From the NCBI GenBank assembly GCA_009617715.1, contig VTFK01000029.1, positions 186,001-250,000 on the forward strand: DNA of 64,000 nucleotides, written 5' to 3'. The stretch is from Plectrocnemia conspersa (taxonomy: Eukaryota > Arthropoda > Insecta > Trichoptera > Polycentropodidae). The position numbers and the translations under genes were made by a program. Under the pieces are notes generated by a model. The model did not search any database. It worked only from the letters and a program-made list of their open reading frames with translations, and was not told the origin of the DNA. Each line of letters begins with the position of its first letter. Position 1 is the first letter of the stretch. Of the stretch, positions 52,046-63,501 are shown in pieces.

Positions 52046-52327
52046 TTACATCAGTGATTCACGCAGTACTTTCAGTTTACGAAGCGGTTTTGTACTGTCC
52101 GCTAACATAACGCTGCGTGCGGGCCCGCAAACTATTTTATCTGAGTTGACATTTTTTCTCTGGCCTTTTTTAGCTTCCAATTTATTCACCGCCCGATATT
52201 TAACATTTTCTCGGAGGCTTTTAACTCCCAAATTGAGACCAGCTACAATCTTAAAGTGAAATTGGGTAAGCATGGGACCTAACATTTTTTTTACATATCT
52301 CCTTAGTACCCTATTCGCTCTAAGCAC
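52046..52327 (-). CDS. Unrecognised basic open frame, possible retrocopy
   Basis: A minus-strand open frame of up to 93 codons. Its first ATG-based start would be MLGPMLTQFHFK; the annotated longer start uses GTG. The product is lysine/arginine-rich (NKLEAKKGQRKN, KPLRKLKVLRESL), stands out from the AT-rich surroundings and has a plausible mixed codon usage. I do not recognise the family. It has no obvious acceptor or donor, and no poly(A) tail is clear. It may be a fragment of a processed pseudogene, a single exon of an unknown gene or chance. Confidence 0.2.
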   Translation of the reverse strand: MLRANRVLRRYVKKMLGPMLTQFHFKIVAGLNLGVKSLRENVKYRAVNKLEAKKGQRKNVNSDKIVCGPARSVMLADSTKPLRKLKVLRESLM

Positions 52328-52379
52328 TCACCACCCTTAAGTCAAACACATCCCTTAATATAAATGTTAATTATATATA

Positions 52380-54200
52380 AAGTCATCTTTACCAAGTTTT
52401 GCTCAGTTTCACTATGAGGTCGATAGTTACACTGTGAGATATTGCCCCATTCCCCAAATATGTATGTATTCTATTTATTAAATGACATAACTTACAAACT
52501 GCTCAGTTGCACTCTAGGACCATGAAAAAATATAGCCCTCCAGTCTGAATCAAGTTTAACATACATGTTATATAATTTAAACGTATTTTTTATATTCAAA
52601 CAAATAATATTTTTTGTTATTTTTGTTGTTTTTTGTTTTGTTTTCCGAATAACTATGTACATATATGTATATATTTATTAAATGTTGATAATTTAGTGCG
52701 TTCCTTTAAAATCATATGACAATATTGATGAACGAGGCTGAATATAGCTTATAGCAGAAAAGTGCTCACCCCGCCCGTCCAAACATCTGACCGCGACAGC
52801 ACTCGAGTGCGAGATTAGGGAAAATGCGTGAGTATGACAGCGATTGAGAGATTAGGGGAAAACCCCCGCGGGTTGTAATTTTAAAAGCCAACATGGGAAG
52901 TATGAGATTGAAGCGGTTCCTTGTGCACAGTTCCGGAAAATATATCTCCATTTAGGTAATGTAATATACGCGATCTTATACCGTATCGATCGACCCAATT
53001 GATAAATATAATACATCAGACTTCCGCGTCGTTCATATCCATCGTCGACGCCATTCCATCAATCATCGAACCGGGTTCGGACGCAATTTCGAAGTTTATA
53101 TTGACGGAACGCCGCCGCTGACCGACAGCCGAATTCTTCCGCTCGGACACGTGCCCCTTGTCGTTTCCGACTCGCGGTTCGAATCTGAATCTTGATCGAT
53201 TTGGCCACCTGTTCAATGGTGGTACATACGTGCATGCTCTATACGTATGCCGTTCACGTATGCGCGCATACGACGCGGCATGCGTCCAAGGTCTGTTAAT
53301 GACGCTATTAAAACTTCCGAAACGAGGGTGGTTGGTTGGTGCTTAAATTGCTCCCGCGACTAATTACGCCGCTGAAACTACGGGCGGACTAATAGAATTA
53401 TCCCAGGCAAAGCGGCGTCCGTCTCATAGCTCTTGTTAATTAGGTGTAGGCCTACACATACGTGACGTTTTAATGATAAATCCACGATCCAGCTAGGTTG
53501 TAACTGACATAATTGTATATTAAGCTTAAGGCTTAAGTTATTCAAAATTTTAGATTACAGCAATAAAGCAACAATCCCTATTACGCAGTCCACAAATACC
53601 TCAATTATAATTCAAAACATTTTCTGTAATCGGACGAGTCTCGAAAGACCTGATCCAAAGACTGTTATGGGCTGAATTACATACGTCACATTGCAACGGG
53701 GCGATCCCGGTGATACCTTTTATTTTATTGCGCTTTATATTTTTCTATGTATTGGGATAGCGGTAACATATTATAAAATTTAAAGTCTGCCCAAAAGACT
53801 CGTGTGCATTATAAAATATATTACTGTAAGAAAGTATTTAGTTTGTAATTTGTATTGTGCAACAATTTGTGTCATTTAAAATTCTATAAATGCATTCTAT
53901 TTGTTGCGGAGGGGCGTCAGTCCACCGCACGCTAGAGGTCCGTCACACCAGTGTGGAATAGTAGTATAAACTCCTTACGAAGAGCAGGGACTTTCGGGGG
54001 TAGGCAGCAGAGATAGTGTTGACATCCCTCACGAAGTTGCCTAAGTCCTTCGGGATATTTGAAAAATACACTAAGAAAACTCTTAAAAATAAATAGTACT
54101 ACGGGGCTCCAATCTAATGAGCTTGTGTGAGCGTTAGCTCTTGCATGGTACCGGAGCTGACACCCATCAATAGTCTGGCACCTGATTGTTATTGTTGAGG
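52380..54200. other. Unassigned intron DNA with CpG-rich patch
   Basis: No gene recognised. About 53020-53440 is CpG-rich with opposed open frames and no known motif. About 53900-54200 is GC-richer with a 91-codon minus-strand frame (53932-54207) rich in Cys and His but without a recognisable domain; it abuts the LINE copy and could be part of an associated element. Confidence 0.3.
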
Positions 54201-54204
54201 CTTG

Positions 54205-55020
54205 CATGAGCGCAGGTTATTCAGTTATTCGCGTACTCTATGACACTTTAGTTCGTAGCATTCTGGAATCGGGTTCCATAATTTGGAATCGACGAATAAC
54301 CAAATACTCTCTTTTAGTCGAAAAGGTTCTTAAGATATCTAAGTACAGCAGCTACGAATTCAAGCTTTCTTTTGTGTATAGATGATTTAAAAATGTTAAA
54401 TTGCATTGAGATACATTTAGAAGAGGATATTTGGTTATTAGCCGTTCTTATATCCCGGCGCCTTTCTTTTAGGAGCGTTCGGATACGATTCGCTGAGTTC
54501 TCGCAGAAAGTTGTATGTCGCTAAGCATTTCTTCAAACTAAAGGATGTTGTCATTTTACTGAAGTTTACTAAAGATGCTGTCATTTTACTAAATTTTACT
54601 GAAGATGCTGTCATTTTACTAAAGTTTTTGGTCAGTTTACTAAAAGACGATGTCAACAATTTAACTATTCTCGAGGAATTCCAGTTTGGGTTCCATAAAG
54701 TTTTCGAGAATCACGATCGCGTCCTCTTTTCATACCGTTGGAGCTAAGAGGTCCGCACTTGCCGACTCGCCTATGGCTGTCGCCGTCCGGCTCCTTAATA
54801 CGCTGGCATTGCACATTGCCCTGTTTAATGTCAGCTACGAGGAGCTGGTTCAGTTCGTATCATTTAATTGTAATGTTTTTTTTATTGTTTTTCTATGCAT
54901 TTTTTTATTATATTTTTTTGTGTGTATTATAATACTATGCATTGTTTTTCGACTATCGTGACGCGTTGGGATAACCTGTTAGGTCACGATGGTCTTAATT
55001 TACTTTAATTTAAATAAAGT
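54205..55020 (+). mobile_element. Jockey/CR1-group LINE 3' copy with hairpin
   Basis: It starts in the region after the RT domain with VIRVLYDTLVRSILESGSII, continues through decayed frames and ends with LLNTLALHIALFNVSYEELV. The 3' hairpin is ACTATCGTGAC (54952-54962) with GTCACGATGGT (54983-54993), all paired allowing one G-U, loop starting GCGTTGGG, then an AT-rich tail. It is closely related to the copy at 14937-15815. Within it, 54545-54640 holds about three tandem copies of a 30-base unit (GATGCTGTCATTTTACTAAA...). Confidence 0.85.
54545..54650 (+). repeat. 30-bp tandem expansion inside the LINE copy
   Basis: The unit GATGCTGTCATTTTACTAAA followed by TTTTACTGAA is repeated about three times (starts near 54543, 54573, 54603), with a final degenerate unit near 54625. 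The related LINE copy at 15485-15510 has the corresponding sequence only once (AAACTACTGAAGGTTGCTGTC). Confidence 0.75.
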
Positions 55021-57862
55021 ATGCTTTTAGAGCTATTTTGTTTTAAATTTGACTATAGTTACATATGGTCGTAAAATTGATTGATTGATTTAGGGTGTTT
55101 TTAACGTCATATAAGTTTTGTTTCTCACGCTCAGTGCGTTTATTTCAATAAAAGCTTTAAAAATCATCTGCTTTAGATTTGCACTGATGGATTTGCTGGT
55201 GGTCGTTGTGGACTTGTAGGAACTTTCCACCAATAAAACACGAGTATTTTGAGAATATGCTATATGCACAAGCTGCGCAACTAATCACATATTTCTTTCA
55301 ATTTAAGCTCAAAGTGGTGCCATTTTCCTTGAGTATTTTTATTTGAAAATATACTAAAATATTTCACTGCGTGGTCAAAAATACATTTTTATTACGTTTT
55401 AATATTATTTGACATAATTATGTTTCCTTTATAATTTCCTTTTTTTATGTAATGAATTGTGTCTATTAAAATATTATACTTCAACTATTGCCGGATAAAT
55501 CCTGTAAAAATATTTTGGATTTTTTATCCTCTTGCATTCTATATATAGCATGATAGTACAACGTGACCCAGTTGAAGCAATCTTTCAAACTCGATTGAGT
55601 GAATTAACTTATCCTTATCCAGTCCATTGAACTGCCAAGCGAAAATGTGAAACGTACTGCCGCTATTAAAGTGGGATTTTCATTATACTGTGGAATTATC
55701 TATAATCCGCTTTGGACATGTAGAAAAATAGAGGAAATCTAATCAGCCATTCATGCGATTCAAGTTATTTTGTCAGTTCTGGTTGTAAATGTATTCTACT
55801 ACTTCATGAAAATGTTTTCAAAGTACATAAAAGTGTATTAACACGCCTTGGGCATTCAAACACTGCCGAATCGTTTTCTTTAGCTGTCATCATAATATAG
55901 GACAGAAAACGTTACAGACGCGCTGGAGGCATTTTTGCCGTATGAGCCCTCGCGTTCTTGAAAGCATACGCTTACATGTTTCACGAGCTATTTGTAAGGA
56001 TGCCTTTTGCTTTTCTGTAGAATAGGCAAGACTGCACTATAAAAATGTGATGTTTATACTTCTTGAATAGTCGTATACTTTTGAAAAGTCAACATATTTT
56101 TACCAAAATTAACTATCCTTTTTCAATGTTTGTGGCTCGTTGAGCTGCCACTACAGCTAGCCGCGCTCAAGAGAAAGTTGGCAACCCGTGGCTAAATTAC
56201 ATATTTTCTTTAATAAACATAACGGCATATATTGTATTGAATATAAAAATGATAGCCCTAATTGTTGAGCTTATCTTTGAATGACAGTCGGCTCATTGAT
56301 TTCTTTAGATAGAATGTTCTACCATTGATGGATGAAACCCTCAATATATTACCCAAAGGCTTATTGTTTCGGCAAAAAAGTGTATTGCAGCTGTAAAATA
56401 AATGCAGTTTGTTAAATATACAAAAAATCTATTGAAACAATTGATGGATGATACATTTTATTAAAATTATTATTTGGGATATATGTACCTGCCCAGTTCG
56501 CTTCTGACTATACTTGATAGTGGTTTCAGTCATATTTTTTATTATTATTATACAAATATTCTAGGTGCGGACCTAATGTTGCAACCGTACGATTATTTTT
56601 AATTATATTATTACCTTTTTACACAAGATTCGTACGCGCACGAGCGTCTCGCCGCACTTTCGAAGACTTTCGTTGATGTTACTTTGATTGTCGAGTATTA
56701 TTGGATTCAACGGGCAATTGAACACGGCGTATGTGTGCTGTGCATTCACGCACGATGTTTGTATTTGTGTGTTTTTTCTATATCGAATATTATATTAACA
56801 CTATTTTTTACATACATACTATATAAAAATGTGCTCCGAATCGAAATCGAAACTGTCGATAATCGAGGCGTACTATTCGTGCTATCGGTTCAACTAATTG
56901 CTAATGGACCACTAGTTATCCAATCTTTGATTATGCACGGCTGAATCGATTATCGACGTGTGTTATTGATTCTAAAAATGAACGAGGTGTGCATTGATTA
57001 GAAATCAGGCGAGTAAAACACGAATTTCTGTTTCGATTGTTGCGAATTTTTGTTTCGGCGATATCGTGATTCTGGTGTAGTAATGCATATTCAGTTAAAT
57101 TCAAAATATGGTTTATATTAAAGTGTGATCATACGTTGTTAATAATGATGAGCAGTGAAAATATAATTCGTGGTATCGATCGATATATATTTTAGTCATA
57201 CTATTGCGCGTATAAGTCGCAAATCAGCAAAATGTTTATGATAACCAAAAAAACGCCATCGTACAATGTTATTGGGTTTTTATAAATTATTCATGATGAC
57301 CTAGTTAAACAAATATTTATAATAATGTTATATTTATATAAAATTTATAATATATACTTAGGAAAATAAGATTCGAGAAAGATTCGTTAGTTTCCAGTAG
57401 AAACTCGGCGCTACATTGGTAGTTTATGAATATAGATATTAAAATATAATTTATTAGAACATAACTACACATATAATTTAGTAAATTTTATTTTTAATTA
57501 GTACGAATAACCAGATTTATGACAAAAAAATAAGCTTATAAGAACATTTTTAATATATATATATATAAGCATTATTATTTTTAATTATAACTAAAAATAA
57601 TATGAATATTATTTAATGTAATAAACCATAGAAGAATTGTGTTATGATTGCGATTAAGTTGTAAGAAATTGCTTTGCATTTTAGTAAGTTTTTCGGCATA
57701 AGGATCAATAATGGACTAGGGGTCGACGAACCGGGTAAATTACTAATGAAATTCTTAGGGGTAATGAGGATTTAATGGACATAAATAAAATTACAAAAAA
57801 AGTTAAAGGAAATAAATTCTTTAGGGTCCATCATGGCGGCGTCACATCATCACTAAACAAGT
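55020..57862. other. Unassigned AT-rich intron DNA
   Basis: No gene recognised on either strand. There are long AT runs and an (AT)n stretch near 57558-57570. Confidence 0.5.
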
Positions 57863-57870
57863 CTATAGAG

Positions 57871-58965
57871 CAGCGTTTCTTAACCTTTTTGAGCTGCGAC
57901 CCAATTTATGGTAATGGTTTTGGTTTCGCGATCTAAGACAATTTTAATAATAAAACGCTTAGAATCAAAACATAATTTTATTTTATTAATACGAAATACA
58001 ATATAATAAGTTTTGAGAGTTCATCAAATCTTGGTTTCATATTAGACAGACTGCACATCAGGACTTCTTTAGGCTTTAGTCTGTTTCGAAATTTGGTTTT
58101 CATTATAGTTAAAGCTGAAAATCCTGACTCGCACATGTATCTCGTTGCGAAGGGCAGTAGTATATCAAGTGCTTAATTTACAAATGTTGACTTTTCGTTT
58201 TTTATTTCAACCAGGATATTCATGTAAGTCATTTATATCAAAATTAAATGTCATTCATACCCAATTATATTTTAAAATATTTTCATCGGGAAGGTCATGA
58301 CTGTTGATGTCTTGTTGTATGTTAAAGTTAGCTAAATCAACGTTTTTATCTTCAGTGAGTTGATTAAGGGTCAGTGTAATGGAAAATTTCATTTCTTCTA
58401 CTTTTTTCTCTCCATAATTTTGTCTTTGCTTTGAAGCATGCTATTTTTTCAGACAATTTCAGATAACAAAATATCTTAAATGTAAGCTGTTTGAAGAAAC
58501 TATCTACTTCAAATCAGGAAATATTAATACCGGTGGGTAATTTTTCTCGGTTAAAAAATTTCGTAATGATTAAACTCGCTGGAGAACTTTTCTGCAATAC
58601 AATCACCTGATTTTAAAATGGTTTAGCAAGTGTTTGTATTTTTCGCTAAAATCTCTTGAACTTGCCACTTCAATTATCTCATTCAAGCGACATTTGTATT
58701 GTAACAAGATTTTGTCAATGTAGGAGTCAGAGAAAGGTTTTAATATACGAGTTAACTTTTGCACATCTTTTTCGAGCCCCCAGAATTGCAGGTGCATACA
58801 CTGAAACATTGATCACTTTTTCTTAAAAAAATAATCTACCGTACGAAAAATATCTTCCCCTGTTGTTGTAGTTGTCATTGTAGAGTATATTATCTCAAGA
58901 ATATATCTTGAGAATACTTCGCTACTCATTAATATCTCAAACGACTCATAGATTAAGAAACGCTG
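57871..58965 (-). mobile_element. hAT transposon with intact ends and target duplication, internally deleted
   Basis: A 1095-bp element bounded by CAGCGTTTCTTAACC and GATTAAGAAACGCTG (inverted repeat) and flanked by the perfect 8-bp duplication CTATAGAG (57863-57870, 58966-58973). The minus strand encodes the hAT C-terminal dimerisation region at about 58010-58150: LPFATRYMCESGFSALTIMK, then RNRLKPKEVLMCSLSNMKPR (shown in pieces), close to ZBED5/SCAND3-like domesticated proteins. Further N-terminal pieces occur at 58603-58809 (KPFSDSYIDKILLQYKC). The DNA-binding BED finger and catalytic core are missing, and frameshifts break the rest, so it cannot move on its own. Confidence 0.85.
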
Positions 58966-59089
58966 CTATAGAGAAACGCACCTGTATGTTGCGAGCAATA
59001 ATCCGCCTTACAGTCAGAAAATGGTGGTGTGAAAGGTTAAAACTGTTTAATCACTGTCTTCTCTACCCTTGACATGACATCAACCAAAA

Positions 59090-59655
59090 AAAAAATAGAC
59101 CAGGAAGAGTTCTTCAATTATGCGTTAACACAAATAGAAGACAAAGGAATAATTAAACCACAGTTTGTTGTCTGTAAATAATGACTGCAGAAACTTTAAA
59201 AAAGAGTTGATTGAAGAAACACTTTTATAAATAATTTACAACCACACCTGTCTTCCAAATCGCGAGAATACTTTGTAAATTTGGAAATGTCTGTCAAAAG
59301 ACAAAGACTGACAGTAACTTAAGAGGTACATTCGATCAACTTTCATCATCAAATGCTAGATTTGAAGTGGTCTGGTTGATTGCTCGAAACAAAAAATATA
59401 TACTATTGGTGAGGAATTGGTTAAACCAGCAGCTTTGAAAATCGTTATGTTAAGTGATAATAACCCTAAAATTGAAATTAACCACTGTATGATCCATCGC
59501 CAGGCACTGCTTGTGAAACATTTGGAACCTGCAGTGGAAGCTGTCATGCACCTTGTTGTCTATATTGTTAAAGGATATGCACTAAACACGCGACTATTTC
59601 GTAAATTATGTAAAAATATGAGGCGGAATATACAGATCTACTATTGTAAATCTTA
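59090..59655 (+). pseudogene. hAT transposase relic, plus strand (ZBED5/SCAND3-like)
   Basis: Translation in broken frames gives FEVVWLIARNKKYT-IGEELV, KPAALKIVMLSDN and then INHCMIHRQALLVKHLEPAV followed by VKGYALNTRLFRKLCKNM. This is the order seen in hAT transposases of the ZBED5/SCAND3 group: the IGEELV-PA segment, the catalytic-region S-D-N, the C-x-x-H-R-x-A-L motif and the A-L-N-x-R-L-F segment. About 150-200 residues expected between PAALK and HCMIHR are deleted. Inverted ends were not found. Opposite in orientation to the element at 57871-58965, so probably a separate insertion. Confidence 0.75.
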
Positions 59656-59699
59656 ATTCATATTCTTTGAAAATTAAATTATACTATCCAGATGAACTG

Positions 59700-61555
59700 C
59701 TGGTTTTCATCATACAATCACAAGAGGTGTTTGTATAAGTTACACTTCAATACACGTGATTGGTCATGCAACATCGCCCTATCTATTCATATTTGCTAAT
59801 TGGTCCTAATCACCACTAGCACTGATACACACCGAAGTAAAGAGCTAATGTTTTCACATTCTTATACATTCGATTGTTAATTCGGAACTTTATCATCGAT
59901 GAGACGTAATTATTTATATACTAATGGGAATATATGTATGTATACAAAAATACTATATCTTCCTTAAACTTAAATTCATCAAAAAATATGTTTATTATTT
60001 GCCATATATCCTTCGCTCGTATGCCCATATGTTAAAGAACGCTATTGTTTTTTTTTCAATATTTAAAAGTGCATACCAGTTTTTTTCACCATACATTTTC
60101 TATGGAGTACTCTCTCTCTCTCTCTTACGTGGAGTTTCGTTTTCCATCCGAATTTATTTATTATTATTATTGTAATGTTTATGTTTAATAAAATAGAGTA
60201 AAACCAAGTTAATTTAATTTAACTAATCCCCCGTCTTGTGGCAAAGTCGCGACCATTCGTGCGATTGACATCGATGGCGTGTCTTGAGAGTCCGCACGCC
60301 ATATAAAAGCTTATAAACCGTTCAATGTCACGGTCATCGCACCACATCTCATCACATCGGTTTGTTGACTTAATGGTGGTGCAAAAAGTTACCGCAATAC
60401 CCATTTAACGGCGACCGTGTGAAGAACGAGCGAACCGTCTCATCGATCGTTTTTACTCTGATGAAAAATTGGAGAAATACGCATAGACACAAACATATGA
60501 ACTAGATACATCATATTGTTTCGTAGTATACTGTCCTCTTTGGATTTATTCAAATGTGTACTAAATGTGCTAACACATATTTAAGATTCGATCAATGATA
60601 GAACGATCAGAATTTATCGATTTATTAGATATCCGTTTTCATTATATGTAGATAGATATTTTGGTTTAAAACTGCTAGTCTAAAATAAAGAAAAATTTTA
60701 GCGGCGAGAAATTTTGTTTTTTTCATGAAATTTTTTTATCAATTGAGTAAAATTAACGTTCTGAAACTGGCATCGTCTTTCGAATCAGGGAATTGATTTC
60801 ATCGATTTTTGTTTAGCGAGTGTATTTTTCGTTTTTGACGCCAATCGTTGTAGAATCTACAATGATCTATAATGTAGATCTTTGTTTTAAAGACAAAACA
60901 ACGAATATGACTTATAAAATTATAAAAATCAATTAAGCAGTTTTAGTTGATACGTTTTTTCCATTGAATGTTTGTTAACTAACACCAATCTCACCTTTCG
61001 ACGGTTTAATCCTTATATGTACTTTAACTTAATGCGTGTGTTTGTATATCATTTTCAAAATTCACATCTTTAAAACGTTTTGACCCTAGCGCTTTTTCCA
61101 ACGAGACGTTTTAGAAAGAGGAGAAAACACTTTCGCTCGCAATAAAATAATGGCTTGCACATCCGAACGGTCTCATTGTTTAAGTTTCCCATTGTTTCGC
61201 ATAATAATAATACGACGATACCTCCCCCTGTGCTGCCTCATTTTTTGTTGCATTTAAATTCCACACGTAAAAATCTAACTACCATAAAATGTATTACACG
61301 CGACAAGCGATAAGAAGGCAAAATTATTTATCATCGTATATGTATTCGATTATAGCATTATGATATTTATTGTATTATATTGAGGCTTTTGTTGCTTTTG
61401 AATGTCGCCACATTGCATTAATCTTTAAACACAAAAGCATCGGACATGTAGTACAAATAACTCGACCCAATTCGTTATTTTTCCATTGTGTATTTGACGT
61501 GGACAAATTTTGCGACTTGTTTTTATGCGTTTATAATATTTTATTATTATTTCAG
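59700..61555. other. Unassigned intron DNA before exon 3
   Basis: No gene recognised. It holds a (CT)n microsatellite at 60109-60125, a CpG-rich patch at 60220-60450 and, near 60730-60800, a fragment of dispersed repeat R1 (TTATCAATTGAGTAAAAT, then GAAACTGGCAT). Confidence 0.45.
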
Positions 61556-61629
61556 ATCTGCCCTCACGGCCGTTTCTGCATATTTGGACGCCTTTCAGAA
61601 GATCGCAGACGCGGCTACGAACGCCAGAG
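61556..61629 (+). CDS. mim: mim/MTSS1 coding exon 3 (IMD domain)
   Basis: A 74-base exon between acceptor TTATTTCAG (to 61555) and donor GTGAGT at 61630. With AA carried from exon 2 it reads K, then SALTAVSAYLDAFQKIADAA, then TNAR and the first base of a glycine codon. This is the next part of the IMD domain: vertebrate MTSS1 has A-x-L-D-A-F-Q-K-x-A-D-x-A-T-N-x-R-G at this place. The exon brings visible coding to 71 codons; the rest of the IMD (about 250 residues in the family), the proline-rich region and the C-terminal WH2 motif must lie beyond 64000 or in exons too small to see here. Confidence 0.92.
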
Positions 61630-62699
61630 GTGAGTTGACTATAAAGTTCTAAAATCCCGTATAAATGTAGATTAATGGGATTTCACGTTAAATTTAAAGG
61701 GCCCGAAGCCTTTGTGGGATTTCTAATCGCGCTTAACGCATTTTGGTAACCCAATTTAGCGTAACTACTACCTACGTTCGCGTGTAATGTAATTTTAAAA
61801 AGTTTACATCGTTCGGCGGTGGGTCGATGCACGGATAAGTGCGAATAATGTTGGTAAATATTTATTTAATTCGAAATAGGTTAATCTGAGCTAACGTAAG
61901 AATTAACTATCTGAATCTAGATTTATTTGTTTAAAATAGTAGAACATGGTCAGTTATATTTTTTTTTATACTAACCCTATATAGGATTTTAACAATATCG
62001 TCAACTGGGTAATTTTTATTTTGCGTTTTTAATCATGAAATTGTGTTTCATTTTATTTGATAAAATATTCAAGATTATCTTTGGCGTAATAACGAATATA
62101 TTGAATAATTTAGTTATTATTTAAAAAAAAATGCGACATCTATTGGCGCTATTGGCAGTTATAAAATACTAATTCGATTTTAATTTATATTTTTTTTTAT
62201 AATAACTAGATGGCACTATTTTAATTATATATATATTTTAATTATATATATTTGTGTATAAATTATTTATATTTGTGTATAAATTATTTATATAAAATGT
62301 AATAATGCACTGCATATAATGATTAATATTTAAAAAATTTAAAATGTAATATATATTTAGAAATATTTTAAAACATTAGAATACATAATATATATATATA
62401 TACATTTATTTATTAGCATTAAATTTAAAACATAGGTTATATAAAATAAATATGGTATGTTATCATATCACATTCAAGCTAACTCCAAATACAATTTTTG
62501 GTTTAAAAATGAAAGTGTCTTGGTTTAATAGAATAATTATTTCCTAATTAATTAAAAATATAAGATATGTATTGTGATTAATTGTTGTGAAAACTTGTAT
62601 ACTTGTAATAGAGTTAATTTAAATAAAATACCAGTAATATAGACATAACAAGGAGTAACACAATTGATTTAAGTTTTAAAATGATTGCTCATTTGCAAG
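61630..62699 (+). other. Start of mim intron 3 / intergenic DNA
   Basis: AT-rich DNA with no gene recognised. It has a short tandem duplication (62219-62292; unit TATTTGTGTATAAATTATTT) and (TA)n stretches near 62390. Confidence 0.55.
62219..62292. repeat. AT-rich tandem duplications
   Basis: TTTTAATTATATATATA and TATTTGTGTATAAATTATTT are each present twice in a row with about 17-21 base periods. Confidence 0.75.
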
Positions 62700-62705
62700 T
62701 TTATT
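62700..62705 (-). terminator. Polyadenylation signal of the clip protease
   Basis: AATAAA on the minus strand about 70 bases after the stop codon at 62775-62777. Position and sequence fit a cleavage/polyadenylation signal for the protease transcript. Confidence 0.65.
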
Positions 62706-62774
62706 TAAATGATATACAAATCTAGTAATAACAATTAAGACAATTGTTCGTAAAAATGCAAAATCAAAATGAGT

Positions 62775-63181
62775 TTAAGGCTCTAGTTCGCCCCTAATCC
62801 ATCCCAAATATGCGTAGACTTTACTGTAAACACCGGGCACGCCACTTTTAGCGCAGGGTGTTGGTCCGAAGCTGACCACTCCGACGATGTTGTACGTTTC
62901 GCCTATCAAGTGCATCAATGGTCCTCCTGAATCTCCCCGACACGAATCTTTTCCTGCTTCACCCCCTGCGCACAGTTGCTTGTCCCAGAGTTCGGCTTTG
63001 TACTGCGTGTAAGCAGTGTTACATTGGTCCAGATGCACAAACGGCAGACTGACGTGTAATTTTTTGTCACTTCCTTTGCCACTCTCCGTGGTACCCCACC
63101 CGGCCGTCAAAAAAGTCTGCCTGTTCGTTTGGAGACCGATCGTCACATCCCTCTCTGGTAGACAGATTGGTCTTATAAAAT
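62775..63181 (-). CDS. Clip-domain serine protease, last exon (catalytic serine)
   Basis: The 407-base final exon completes the trypsin-like domain of the protease that starts at the window's right edge. Read from DFIRPICLP it holds the AGWG motif, then KDSCRGDSGGP with the catalytic serine (residue 317 of the visible protein). Aspartate 311, six residues earlier, occupies the S1-pocket position (Asp189 in chymotrypsin numbering), so cleavage after Arg/Lys is expected. GVVSFGPTPC and PGVYSKV near the C-terminus are typical of insect clip proteases. The stop is TAA at 62775-62777. The exon joins to 63243 across a 61-base intron (acceptor TTTCAG), restoring a GAT codon. Confidence 0.93.
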
Positions 63182-63242
63182 CTGAAATATATATACCGAG
63201 GATTAAAGCATTTTAATCGATCTTCCGGCTTATGTTAATTAC

Positions 63243-63442
63243 CTGTGTACGGTGCTTTGCTGACTAAACGAATGAGACCGATGTCATTTTTAGGCCCTTT
63301 ATCGTTCTTGTATTCTGGGTGAGCTATGGTCTTTTCGATGCCAATATCTACTGGATCATCAGTGCAGTCTTCGCCACCGGCAACCATGACACAGTCCATT
63401 CCAGGATTACCTTTATCGAATTCGCCCAAACGCACGCTGATA
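63243..63442 (-). CDS. Clip-domain serine protease, middle exon (catalytic aspartate)
   Basis: A 200-base exon between a 59-base and a 61-base intron, both with consensus sites (GTAAGT...TTTTGCAG, GTAATT...TTTCAG). It reads ISVRLGEFDKGNPGMDC, later GGEDCTDDP and AHPEYKN, then NDIGLIRL with the catalytic aspartate (residue 219 of the visible protein). The extra cysteine pair DC...EDC in the loop after RLGEFD is the feature that marks the easter/prophenoloxidase-activating-type clip proteases. Phases agree on both sides: the CC left by the previous exon takes T to make proline, and the final G joins AT of the next exon. Confidence 0.93.
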
Positions 63443-63501
63443 CTGCAAAAGACATTTTGTTTACGTTCTCAAAACTATTGTTTATATTTATGTGTACTTA
63501 C

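Larger units (their letters stand above)
51656..61555 (+). other. mim: mim intron 2, about 9.9 kb
   Basis: It runs from donor GTGAGT at 51656 to acceptor TTATTTCAG at 61555. It contains a LINE copy, two hAT relics and a CpG-rich patch (53020-53440), but no protein-coding gene I recognise. Confidence 0.85.
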
